Of a stretch of 22,619 nucleotides of DNA, positions 1 to 6,857 are shown piece after piece; within the stretch, counting starts at the first letter, position 1; each line of letters begins with the position of its first letter. The DNA lies in the NCBI GenBank assembly GCA_002427815.1, contig DIZF01000035.1, positions 1 through 22,619 of the forward strand, in the 5' to 3' direction. The translations under genes and the position numbers were made by a program. A model generated the notes under the pieces. That model worked only from the letters and a program-made list of their open reading frames with translations. It was not told the DNA's origin and searched no databases. This stretch comes from Ramlibacter tataouinensis (GTDB lineage: Bacteria > Pseudomonadota > Gammaproteobacteria > Burkholderiales > Burkholderiaceae_C).

Positions 1-102
1 ATCTACGACATGTGCAAGGCCGTGGACCGCGGCATGGTGATCACCGGGGTGCGCCTGCTGGAAAAGCAGGGTGGCCGGTCCGGGCATTACATCGCTGCCT
101 GA
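1..102 (+). CDS. moaC: Cyclic pyranopterin monophosphate synthase MoaC, C-terminal end (partial)
   Basis: The gene enters from the left edge and ends at TGA 100-102. The last 33 residues read IYDMCKAVDRGM, then VRLLEKQGG, then SGHYIAA, which is the conserved C-terminus of MoaC. MoaC works in the cytoplasm with MoaA to turn GTP into cyclic pyranopterin monophosphate in molybdenum cofactor synthesis. The segment from the ATG codon at 10 to just past the stop is repeated near the right end of the window (21651-21745), so this gene is the integration target. By the usual logic of integration into a gene end, most of the visible segment may be element-borne sequence that restored the frame. The rest of the gene lies outside the window. 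Confidence 0.9.
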   Translation: MYDMCKAVDRGMVITGVRLLEKQGGRSGHYIAA

Positions 103-104
103 GC
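10..104 (+). repeat. attL: left copy of a 95-bp moaC 3'-end direct repeat
   Basis: Positions 10-104 match 21651-21745 in the same orientation with two mismatches. Position 21 is C here and G at 21662; position 72 is T here and C at 21713. Both are third codon positions (GCC/GCG Ala, GGT/GGC Gly), so the encoded peptide is identical. Identity ends 2 nt after the moaC stop codon. With a tyrosine recombinase gene 140 bp further in, this is read as the left attachment site. The exact crossover point inside the repeat cannot be fixed from one sequence. Confidence 0.85.
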
Positions 105-108
105 AACT

Positions 109-134
109 TGTTGATTTTCAAGAGGAAATCAACA
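109..134. repeat. 9-bp perfect inverted repeat just inside attL
   Basis: TGTTGATTT (109-117) and AAATCAACA (126-134) are exact reverse complements around an 8-nt loop, directly after the attL repeat. There is no following T run, so it is a poor intrinsic terminator. A protein-binding site near the recombination core, or a weak hairpin at the end of moaC, are both possible. Confidence 0.45.
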
Positions 135-213
135 TGCTGTGGAGCTGTCGTGTCCCTGGACTGATGAGTTTGCGGTCACCCGTTCGTCACTGAATCTGTA
201 GCAAGAATCGAAT

Positions 214-233
214 CCTGTCCAACGCCTGTCCAA
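214..233 (+). promoter_or_regulatory. Candidate integrase arm-type sites, left end (two CCTGTCCAA copies)
   Basis: CCTGTCCAA occurs at 214-222 and again at 225-233, an 11-bp period that places both copies on the same face of the helix. The pair ends 13 bp before the integrase start. The same motif, with the same 11-bp phase, is found near attR (21491-21535). Lambda-type integrases use arm sites of this kind. The position could also let the integrase repress its own gene. Confidence 0.6.
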
Positions 234-246
234 GTGAGAGGCGTAA

Positions 247-1230
247 ATGGCATCGATCAGGGAGCGAACCGGTGGCTGGCAAGCCAGGGTCACCCGCAAA
301 GGATTTCCATCAGAGACTGGCACGTTCCCAACCCACCTTGCGGCCTTGCAGTGGGCGAGAGAAATCGAAGCCCAGATGGATCGAGGGCGATACCAAGGCC
401 ACCGGGGCGCTGATTCGCAGTCGCTTGGCCAGATCCTGCAACGCTACATGGACGAAGTGTCCCCGACCAAGAAGGGCGCGGCCGATGAGGCGATCCGTAT
501 CAGAGCCATCCAACGACGAAAGTTGGCGGCACACAGCCTGGCGAACTTGTCACCAGCAGCCGTGGCCCGCTTTCGGGACGAGCGGCTGCGGGAAGTCGGG
601 GCCGGAGCCGTGATCCGCGACCTCTCGATGCTTTCCAGCGTTATCAACCATGCACGCCGGGAGTGGGGCATCTCCATCGTCAACCCGTGCGAGCTGGTGC
701 GCAAACCACCGACGCCGCCAGGGCGGAACCGTCTGCTGAAGCCTGAGGAAGAAGCCGCGTTGTTGGCGGCGCTGCAACCGACGGGCCGACGGAGCGTGTG
801 GATGGTGCCCCTGGTAAAGCTCGCGCTGCAGACTGCCATGCGCCGGGGAGAACTGCTGGCCCTGCGCTGGGAACATGTCGACTTGCAGGCGCAGACGGCG
901 TTCCTGCCGGTCACCAAGAATGGGACCGCCCGCCTGGTTCCCCTATCGACCAAGGCGGTGGCTATCCTGTCTGCGCTGGACCCGGCGGCTGCAGGTCAGG
1001 TATTCCACATCTCGGCCATGACGATGGAAGCGGCTTTCCGCAGGGCGTGTGCGCGCGCCGGCATTGTGAATCTGCATTTTCATGATCTGCGCCACACAGC
1101 CACGAGCCGCATGGCCGAGAAACTGCCGAACGTCATCGAACTCGCGTCAGTGACAGGCCACCAGACCATACAGATGCTGAAACGGTACTACCACCCTAGC
1201 GCCGAGGCGCTCGCGAAGAAGCTGGGTTGA
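247..1230 (+). CDS. int: Tyrosine recombinase/integrase (phage integrase family)
   Basis: This 327-aa protein catalyses site-specific integration and excision of the element. The N-terminal ~50 residues resemble an arm-binding/AP2-like domain (GGWQARVTRKGF), residues ~55-155 the core-binding SAM-like domain, and ~165-327 the catalytic domain. All active-site residues are visible: Arg199 (TAMRRGELLAL), Lys224 (VTKNG), His279 and Arg282 (HDLRH), His305 (TGHQ) and the nucleophile Tyr314 (KRYYHP). The ATG at 247 follows a GAGAGG sequence at a usable distance. It is the first gene inside attL and reads away from it, the normal layout for an element integrated in a gene's 3' end. Nothing suggests decay, so the element may still be able to excise. 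Confidence 0.93.
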   Translation: MASIRERTGGWQARVTRKGFPSETGTFPTHLAALQWAREIEAQMDRGRYQGHRGADSQSLGQILQRYMDEVSPTKKGAADEAIRIRAIQRRKLAAHSLANLSPAAVARFRDERLREVGAGAVIRDLSMLSSVINHARREWGISIVNPCELVRKPPTPPGRNRLLKPEEEAALLAALQPTGRRSVWMVPLVKLALQTAMRRGELLALRWEHVDLQAQTAFLPVTKNGTARLVPLSTKAVAILSALDPAAAGQVFHISAMTMEAAFRRACARAGIVNLHFHDLRHTATSRMAEKLPNVIELASVTGHQTIQMLKRYYHPSAEALAKKLG

Positions 1231-1490
1231 GACAGACCTGAGCGGGAGACGGGACAGACAAGTAGAGCGAGCGATGGGAGAGCGAGTGAAGGGAAAGTGG
1301 CACACAACGTTCCGCCCGCGCCGGCCGCCCCCTGTACATCGGGCGCCAGCATACGTCGCCAGGCGCTTGTGGCCCAGTGATGTGACACACGGGACGATAC
1401 CCAAAGACGACGATAGCTCAAGCTCATCCGCGGAGCATGGCTGCGACGGGGGCTGCGGCGTGACCCTTTGATCGTTGCGTACCCTAGCCC
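1231..1490. other. Gap without a convincing gene (integrase to coiled-coil gene)
   Basis: These 260 bases lie between two convergent genes. Short open frames exist on both strands, for example 1274-1471 (+), but they have compositionally odd products (Pro/Arg- and Ser-runs) and no ribosome binding site I can support. No excisionase-like gene and no clear terminator is visible. Confidence 0.5.
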
Positions 1491-2744
1491 TCATGAATCG
1501 GGTCCGGTAAGTCTCTTGGCTTGGCCGGCCACCGCTTGTACGCCCTCGCGCAGGGCGCTCGCCACAGGCGTCAGCACCGTGATGTCCTCGTGCTTGCCCT
1601 CGTAGATGCGGCCGGGACGTTGGCCGACCGTTCGCAAAACATTCTCGCACAGCGTCACCAACGGGTTCGGCCCCGTGCTATCGGCGGCGGCGACGCCTGC
1701 CATTTCCCGCTTGTAACCCTCAAACGCCGCTGATACCGCTTCCTTGTACGCATATTCTTCTTGCAGGCGCAGCGCGAGTCCGTAGTGCCGTCCGGCATAG
1801 ATAGCAAGCCAGACGAGGGGTGCAATCAGCGGCAGTCGATTGAATAAATGGCGACCGATGGTTTCCCACGGCTCGGTGGCAGCTGGAAGACCCACGTAGG
1901 CCGAAATCAGCAAAATGATGATCGTTGTCACGAAGGTGCCGAGCCACATGAACTGGGGCCGGTCAAAGCGAGCCTTCTGATCGCGGAATGAGGTAGCCAA
2001 ACCGGCACTGGTCGCGTTCGGCAACAAGGACTCGATGCGCTTGTGAAGTGCATCGCACTCTGCCTTCAGTCGCCCCAGGTCTTTTTCGTGGGCGTCGATG
2101 ATGGCGAGCGTGCCCGCAGCGTGCTTTTCCGCCTGGCTCATTCCATCGACCAGGCCCTTGACCGTATCGGATGCTTCTTGCACCTCACCGGCAGCGACGC
2201 CGACCGCGTCGGCCAGCTCTGTCACCTTTTCGGTGCGGCTGGTGATTTGCAACAGCAATTCACCAGCCTGCTTTGCCGCAGTTTCCGCCAGCGTCTTGTG
2301 ATCACCAGCAGCAGACGCTTGCTGCGTAGCGGCCTTGAGGGCGGCGGCGGTCTCAGCCCCGGCCGTCTGGATTTCAACGAGCGTGGACTTGGCAGTCTCG
2401 CCGTCGGACTTCACCGCAGCGCGTCCCTTTTCGACTTCTGTGGCCGCCTCGGCCACGGCCCGCTGGCTTCCCTCCAGTTCGGCCCTGATCGCCACTACGG
2501 TTGCTTGCGCCTGCTCGGTGCTTTGTCTCGTAATGGTAAACCAGCCGGCGTCGGACTCAACGCGGCCTTTGACCTCGGCTATGGCACGAGCATGGTCCTC
2601 AGCAGCTACCTTCGCGTTGTACGCATAACCGGCCTCGCTGTTTGCCTTCCGGTTGGCATCTTCGGTTTGCTTTAGCAGCTCATTCGACCGGGCCATTAAG
2701 TCGCCAGACTGGTCCGGGCTTGCCTCGGGACTAGATTCACTCAT
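1491..2744 (-). CDS. Coiled-coil membrane protein, function unknown
   Basis: This 417-aa protein is not assigned to a named family. Residues ~15-240 are rich in Ala, Glu, Lys and Gln with long heptad-like stretches, predicting an extended coiled coil. Two hydrophobic segments follow at ~266-287 (FVTTIIILLISAYVGL) and ~303-318, then a cytoplasm-style C-terminal region with an aromatic/charged motif, EEYAYKEAVSAAFEGYK, at ~329-345. There is no signal peptide. The ATG at 2744 is preceded by AGGAGG at ideal spacing; an in-frame start 60 bp upstream lacks one. It stands alone, convergent with the integrase. A membrane-anchored sensor or effector role is conceivable because such proteins occur in defence islands, but nothing in the sequence shows it. 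Confidence 0.8.
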   Translation of the reverse strand: MSESSPEASPDQSGDLMARSNELLKQTEDANRKANSEAGYAYNAKVAAEDHARAIAEVKGRVESDAGWFTITRQSTEQAQATVVAIRAELEGSQRAVAEAATEVEKGRAAVKSDGETAKSTLVEIQTAGAETAAALKAATQQASAAGDHKTLAETAAKQAGELLLQITSRTEKVTELADAVGVAAGEVQEASDTVKGLVDGMSQAEKHAAGTLAIIDAHEKDLGRLKAECDALHKRIESLLPNATSAGLATSFRDQKARFDRPQFMWLGTFVTTIIILLISAYVGLPAATEPWETIGRHLFNRLPLIAPLVWLAIYAGRHYGLALRLQEEYAYKEAVSAAFEGYKREMAGVAAADSTGPNPLVTLCENVLRTVGQRPGRIYEGKHEDITVLTPVASALREGVQAVAGQAKRLTGPDS

Positions 2745-2838
2745 GACAGCCTCCTCTTTGTCGTCTTTGTTTTGTGCCGCGCCCCCGAACCGGGGCACAT
2801 GCATTGGGAGAGGCCCCGGCCGGAGCCGGGGCAGACAC

Positions 2839-3030
2839 TTACAGCCAGGACTTCGCGATGTCGTCGTAGACCTTCGCGGTCGGCGAGCCGCTCTTCACCA
2901 GGTTGATGCTGTGGATGCAGTTCTCACGGCGCGTATAGCTCTCGGAGCTGACGCAAATTGCCTCATGATTTGCTGCACGGAACGTCCAGCGCCACTCGCC
3001 CTTTACGTCTCGGTAGAGTATGAAATACAT
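2839..3030 (-). CDS. YegP/DUF1508 family small protein
   Basis: This 63-aa protein matches the YegP (DUF1508) pattern: an opening strand YFILYRD, then GEWRWTFRAANHE, a serine/glycine-type turn (SSESYTRRENC), and a helix with IHSINLVK. Family members are small alpha/beta proteins, often tandemly repeated; their biochemical role is unsettled. This is a single-repeat copy of normal length for one domain. The ATG at 3030 has a GGGGAG sequence 14 nt upstream, a little far, but no better start exists. It lies upstream of the coiled-coil gene on the same strand with about 95 bp between them, so the two could be co-transcribed. Confidence 0.8.
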   Translation of the reverse strand: MYFILYRDVKGEWRWTFRAANHEAICVSSESYTRRENCIHSINLVKSGSPTAKVYDDIAKSWL

Positions 3031-3169
3031 GAATCGCAGTCTTTCTCCCCAACAAGGGGATTCGGGTATTACCGGGTGACTGACAGCGAATCTATGCGAT
3101 CATTCGAGTTCCACCACGAATCAGCAATGATTCACCCCCTACCCGGCAACGGGAAGAATAGGGTGTAGG

Positions 3170-3191
3170 ACGCCGGCCACGCCGGCGTTTT
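3170..3191 (+). terminator. Perfect 8-bp hairpin followed by TTTT
   Basis: ACGCCGGC (3170-3177) and GCCGGCGT (3181-3188) form a perfect stem with a 3-nt loop, followed by T3188-3191. The shape is that of an intrinsic terminator on the + strand, but no + strand gene ends just upstream. It may mark the end of a lost gene or of an unannotated transcript. It lies about 140 bp upstream of the YegP gene on the other strand. Confidence 0.45.
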
Positions 3192-3228
3192 GCATTGGGA
3201 CTCGCTGCACGAATCCCTTTGGACAGCT

Positions 3229-3460
3229 CAGCCATATGTTAATGAAAAGCTAGAAGCACTACCACGTCTTTTCTTATAAACTCAACGTTACATTTATCAA
3301 ATGGCAGATCTTGAACAAGCTGTGAATAAAAACGTTAACTAAATCAACATGTTATTGAATTTATACTGGTTGAACTTTACTCTGTGAACATGTTGCGTTG
3401 TCGCACCATATGGTTGTTATCAACAGATAATGTCGTAGGTTAGCAAGTTATCCACAACTA
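3229..3460. other. AT-rich stretch with DnaA-box-like sequences; candidate relic replication origin
   Basis: This stretch is strikingly AT-rich against GC-rich surroundings and has no gene. It contains TTATCCACA (3448-3456), a perfect match to the DnaA box consensus, and TTATCAACA (3417-3425), 31 bp upstream in the same orientation. A weaker TTATCAAAT lies at 3294-3302. Short words recur: AACATGTT (3346, 3387), CTGTGAA (3320, 3382) and AACGTTA (3283, 3331). AT-rich DNA beside DnaA boxes is typical of plasmid origins, and a resolvase gene follows at once. No replication initiator gene is present, so any origin would be a relic or rely on host proteins. Confidence 0.35.
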
Positions 3461-3508
3461 GATCCAGCCATCGCGACTTCGTTAGGCGGTAGTCGCCTCA
3501 CATTGCGC

Positions 3509-4135
3509 CTATCGCGAGTCGCGTATGGCCCGTGGTGGCGACTTAGCCAACCCCCGGTCGGCTGGCGACAGACGTACTTGCCTGGCCGCCTTCGCGGCGG
3601 CGATGCCTTCGACCTGACGTTCAAGCATCATCTCGCGCTCGAATTCCGCGATGCCACCCATCACCGCGATCATCAGATTGCCGGTCGGCGACGCGGTATC
3701 AATGTTCAGGCTGAGGATGCGCAGGCTGACTCCCTTGCCCGTCAGCCGGTCGATGACCTTGAGAAGGTGGGGCAGGGAACGGGCCAGGCGGTCGATTTTG
3801 GTCACGACAAATACATCACCGGCCCGGACGTACTCGATAGCAGCCTCAAGCTGAGTTCGGTCATCCACCTTGATCGAGCTGACCTGCTCCTGGAACACCT
3901 TGACCGCACCGGCGGTGGTCAAGTCCTTTAGCTGGGCCTCCAGGCCCGCGACCTGATCTACGGTGCTGGTCGCCCTGACGTGGTGCCCGCTCGACCAGGC
4001 GCCTGTCAATACATCCGGCTGTGACGCCGGGGCCGAGGCCCTACCGGGGTTCCGTTCGCGTCGCCTGGGCCGTTCTGGTGCGTTTTGGAAGGGTTCTGGC
4101 TTTGCCGCCCCTGCAACCCGCCGATGCTCGGCCAT
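3509..4135 (-). pseudogene. Serine recombinase (resolvase/invertase family), C-terminally frameshifted
   Basis: The open frame holds a near-complete resolvase catalytic domain: an active-site region RATSTVDQ, then GDVFVVTKIDRLARSLPHLL, and GGIAEFEREMMLERQVEGIAAAK leading into the long E helix. The N-terminus is untidy. The expected GYxRVST reads GHHVRATST, and about 45 unrelated residues precede it; a TTG at 4009 may be closer to the original start. After AKAA the frame changes to a nonsense tail. Skipping one base near 3583 restores GKYVCRQPT, which matches the family's GKYKGRxPT, so a 1-nt insertion removed the DNA-binding HTH. Such enzymes resolve cointegrates or plasmid multimers; this copy is probably inactive. 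Confidence 0.75.
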
Positions 4136-4152
4136 TTACCGGATCTTCTGGC

Positions 4153-4181
4153 TTGACAAAGTAAGTAAGCGGTGATCTAAT
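4153..4181 (+). promoter_or_regulatory. Strong sigma70-type promoter reading rightward
   Basis: TTGACA (4153-4158) is separated by exactly 17 bp from TCTAAT (4176-4181). The spacer carries AAGTAAGTAAG. The octamer AAGTAAGT also occurs at 5058-5065, just upstream of the HTH gene start. The promoter faces a region with no convincing gene and runs antisense to the HTH gene at 4644-5045. Confidence 0.6.
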
Positions 4182-4182
4182 G

Positions 4183-4643
4183 TTATTGCTGTCTCAGTCG
4201 CCTTACAGGCCGTACCGTTTCAGCCGGCACTTCCCGCCGCAAGACTATGCACACCAGCGCCGCGCAAGCGGCCAACCCCGGTGGTCGGAAAGAAAAGGGG
4301 TACTGGAGCAGGGACAGGCCAGCCAGGCAGTCACGCGGTGCAAATCCGAAAGCATTCCAGCGACCGAGCAAATCCTTGGGGTCGGGGGCGGTGGGGATAG
4401 GCAACCACACGCAAGCCAGGGACTGCCTTCGGGGCCTGAACTCTCTCCTTCTACTTCTCTGCGTGAGGGGTAGGGGGAGCTTTTGCCTGAACCCTCCCCG
4501 GGAACTGGTATTGGCAGCTGAGCAAAGCGAAGCAAGGACCCAGCATCACACAAAGGGACAAGGACGTGGGTCATGGGGGCCGATGAAGAAATCGCGGCCG
4601 TGCTTGGGTCAGTCAGGGACCGGGACCACCAACCAGGATGGGG
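4183..4643. other. Stretch downstream of a promoter without a clear gene
   Basis: Several overlapping open frames occur (+ strand 4180-4473 and 4247-4783), but their products are low-complexity mixtures and none has a convincing ribosome binding site. A short GGGGAG...CTCCCC hairpin lies at 4474-4499. The stretch could encode an untranslated RNA, a decayed gene, or an antisense leader to the HTH gene. I recognise no RNA family here. Confidence 0.4.
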
Positions 4644-5045
4644 CTACTCGGGATCGAGCTGGTTTACAAGTGCCAGCAGCCGCGCTTTATCGTGGGCGGT
4701 TCGCAGCCTCGGGTTTTGAACCTTGCCGCTCCGAAGGACCTGGACAAACTCCAGCTCGTTCGCGGTCAGAAGCGGCTGCTTAAAGATCAAGCCTTCCATG
4801 GCGCTCCAAGTCCCTGGCTCATACTCGTTCATGGCCAGGGAGAAAAGGTAAACCGGATCCACGCCAAGCGCCTTCGCGAGGGCGCCGACCCGCGAGAGCG
4901 GCAGCTTGGTCTTGCCTTGCTTGATCATCGTGATCACGTTCGGCGACGTGAAGCCGCATTCCTGAGCGATTTCCAACTGGGACTTGCCGGTCACGTCGAT
5001 CTGGGCGGTCAGGTATTCTGCAACGGTGGGTGGTTTGCGGGCCAT
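4644..5045 (-). CDS. HTH (XRE-like) transcriptional regulator
   Basis: This 133-aa protein has a Cro/CI-like helix-turn-helix at ~22-60 (SQLEIAQECGFTSPNVITMIKQGKTKLP, with GF, NV and KLP conserved) and a helical C-terminal part. The start MARKPPTVAEYL at 5045 is chosen because GGAG lies 5 nt upstream; the frame extends 72 bp further without a better site. It is divergent from hsdM with 255 bp between them, so it may regulate the restriction operon as well as itself. An AAGTAAGT octamer at 5058-5065 overlaps its 5' region and recurs in the promoter at 4153-4181. It is a clear paralogue of the protein at 16637-17038: same length, shared GF..xNV...M, KLP, ALAKA and TANE blocks. Confidence 0.85.
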   Translation of the reverse strand: MARKPPTVAEYLTAQIDVTGKSQLEIAQECGFTSPNVITMIKQGKTKLPLSRVGALAKALGVDPVYLFSLAMNEYEPGTWSAMEGLIFKQPLLTANELEFVQVLRSGKVQNPRLRTAHDKARLLALVNQLDPE

Positions 5046-5300
5046 CGCGGCTCCAGGAAGTAAGTCACCGGAGTGTACAGCCGCGGGCGAAGAATTCCGT
5101 CTTCCGTCCGTCCGCACGCAGTCAGCGCCTTTGCTGCCCGCCCATAGCTCAAGACGCGATTCCTGTCGATGGTTTGGTTCAGATTGCCTGCAATGGCTTT
5201 AAGTCGCAGCGGCCTCTGTGGTGGGGCGGTCCAGACGACGAGCGCGGACTCCAGCAGCGGTCGCTAGGTAAGATGCCGCGAGAAGGACACCCACGACGCC

Positions 5301-6857
5301 ATGCTCGAAGACATCAAGAAGAAGCTCTGGGCCACGGCCGACAAGCTGCGCGCCAATATGGATGCGGCCGAATATAAGCACCTGGTCCTGGGCCTGATCT
5401 TCGTCAAATACATCTCCGACACCTTCGCAGCTCGCCGTGCCGAGCTTTCGACGCGGCTGATCGACCCCAAGGACGACCAGTATTACGAGGCGGGCGCGGA
5501 TGCCGTATTGTTGGCCGAACTGCTGGAGGATCGCGACTACTACACGATGGCCAATGTCTTCTGGGTGCCAGAAGCCGCCCGGTGGGAGAGCATCCGAGCT
5601 GCCGCCAAGCAGCGAGACATTGGCAAGCGCATCGACGACGCGCTGACGCTCATCGAAGTCGAGAATCCCAAGCTCAAGGGCATCCTGGACAAGCGGTACG
5701 CCCGCGCTCAACTTCCCGACGGGAAGCTCGGCGAACTGGTCGATCTGGTCTCCACCATCGGCTTCGGAGACAACCCCAGCGTGGCGCGCGATGTGCTGGG
5801 GCAGGTGTACGAATACTTCCTGGGGCAGTTCGCCAGCGCCGAAGGCAAGAAGGGCGGCCAGTTTTATACGCCGGCTTCCATCGTCAAGACGCTGGTGGCG
5901 GTGCTGGCGCCGCACCATGGCAAGGTCTATGACCCGTGCTGCGGCTCGGGCGGCATGTTCGTACAGAGCGAAAAGTTCATCGAGGCGCACGGCGGCAAGC
6001 TGGGCGACGTGGCAATCTTTGGGCAGGAGAGCAACCCCACCACCTGGCGCCTGGCTGCGATGAACCTGGCCATCCGCGGCATTGACTTCAATCTGGGCCG
6101 GGAGCCTCAGGACACCTTCACTCGCGACCAGCACCCGGACCTGCGTGCCGATTTCATCCTGGCCAACCCGCCCTTCAACATCAGCGACTGGTGGCACGCC
6201 AGCCTGACCGGTGATCCGCGCTGGCAATATGGCGATCCGCCGCAGGGCAACGCCAACTACGCCTGGCTGCAGCACATACTGCACCACCTCAAGCCCACCG
6301 GCCGCGCCGGCATCGTGCTGGCCAACGGCAGCATGAGTTCCAGCCAGAACAACGAAGGCCAGATCCGGGCCGCCATGGTCGAGGCTGACGTGGTGGAAGT
6401 GATGATCGCGCTGCCGGGCCAGTTGTTCTTCAACACGCAGATTCCGGCCTGCTTGTGGTTCCTGACCAAGCAAAAGAGCAAGCGCAAGGGCGAGGTGCTG
6501 TTCATTGACGCGCGCAAGCTGGCCACCATGATCAGCCGGGTGCAGAGCGAGCTGACCGACGCGGTGATCGAGCGCATCGCAGGCACCGTGGCCGCGTGGC
6601 GTGCCGAGCCGGGTGCTGGCGCCTACGAAGACATTGCAGGCTTTTGCCGGAGCGTACCTTTGTCCGAAATCGCCCAGCATGGTCACGTGCTGACGCCTGG
6701 GCGGTACGTCGGGGCCGAAGAGGTCGAGGACAACGACGAGGACTTCGCCACCAAGATGCAGCAGCTCACCGAGAAGCTTGGGGAGCAAATGGCCAAGGGG
6801 GCGGAGTTGGACCAGTTGATCCGGCAGAAGCTCGGGGGGCTAGGGTATGAGTTCTGA
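5301..6857 (+). CDS. hsdM: Type I restriction-modification system, DNA methyltransferase subunit HsdM
   Basis: This 518-aa subunit methylates adenine N6 in the target sequence, in an M2S complex with HsdS. The N-terminal helical domain (~1-150) starts with MLEDIKKKLWATADKLR and FVKYISD. Next come GQFYTP (186-191), motif I with the SAM-binding DPCCGSGGMF (211-220), and the catalytic motif IV NPPF (289-292). Length and order are typical of HsdM. The start at 5301 matches the family N-terminus, with AAGGA 13 nt upstream, so translation initiation may be modest. It is the first gene of the operon and overlaps hsdS by 11 bp. All key residues are present and it looks functional. Confidence 0.96.
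   Translation: MLEDIKKKLWATADKLRANMDAAEYKHLVLGLIFVKYISDTFAARRAELSTRLIDPKDDQYYEAGADAVLLAELLEDRDYYTMANVFWVPEAARWESIRAAAKQRDIGKRIDDALTLIEVENPKLKGILDKRYARAQLPDGKLGELVDLVSTIGFGDNPSVARDVLGQVYEYFLGQFASAEGKKGGQFYTPASIVKTLVAVLAPHHGKVYDPCCGSGGMFVQSEKFIEAHGGKLGDVAIFGQESNPTTWRLAAMNLAIRGIDFNLGREPQDTFTRDQHPDLRADFILANPPFNISDWWHASLTGDPRWQYGDPPQGNANYAWLQHILHHLKPTGRAGIVLANGSMSSSQNNEGQIRAAMVEADVVEVMIALPGQLFFNTQIPACLWFLTKQKSKRKGEVLFIDARKLATMISRVQSELTDAVIERIAGTVAAWRAEPGAGAYEDIAGFCRSVPLSEIAQHGHVLTPGRYVGAEEVEDNDEDFATKMQQLTEKLGEQMAKGAELDQLIRQKLGGLGYEF

Noticed and set aside
214..233. CCTGTCCAA repeats as a CRISPR or iteron array
   Set aside because: Only two copies without spacers are present; the link to the att sites and to the right-end set fits integrase arm sites better.
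1147..1650. Reverse open frame of 167 codons across the integrase end
   Set aside because: It overlaps two better genes and has an unstructured, Arg/Ser/Cys-rich product.
2043..2675. Forward open frame of 210 codons
   Set aside because: It is antisense to the coiled-coil gene, whose repetitive codons create open mirror frames.
4180..4783. Small forward genes after the 4153 promoter
   Set aside because: Candidate products are low complexity, overlap each other and the HTH gene antisense, and lack ribosome binding sites.
5199..6788. Long reverse-strand open frame (529 codons) opposite hsdM
   Set aside because: It is the mirror of a GC-rich gene; its product is His/Leu/Val repeats without domains and hsdM is certain on the other strand.
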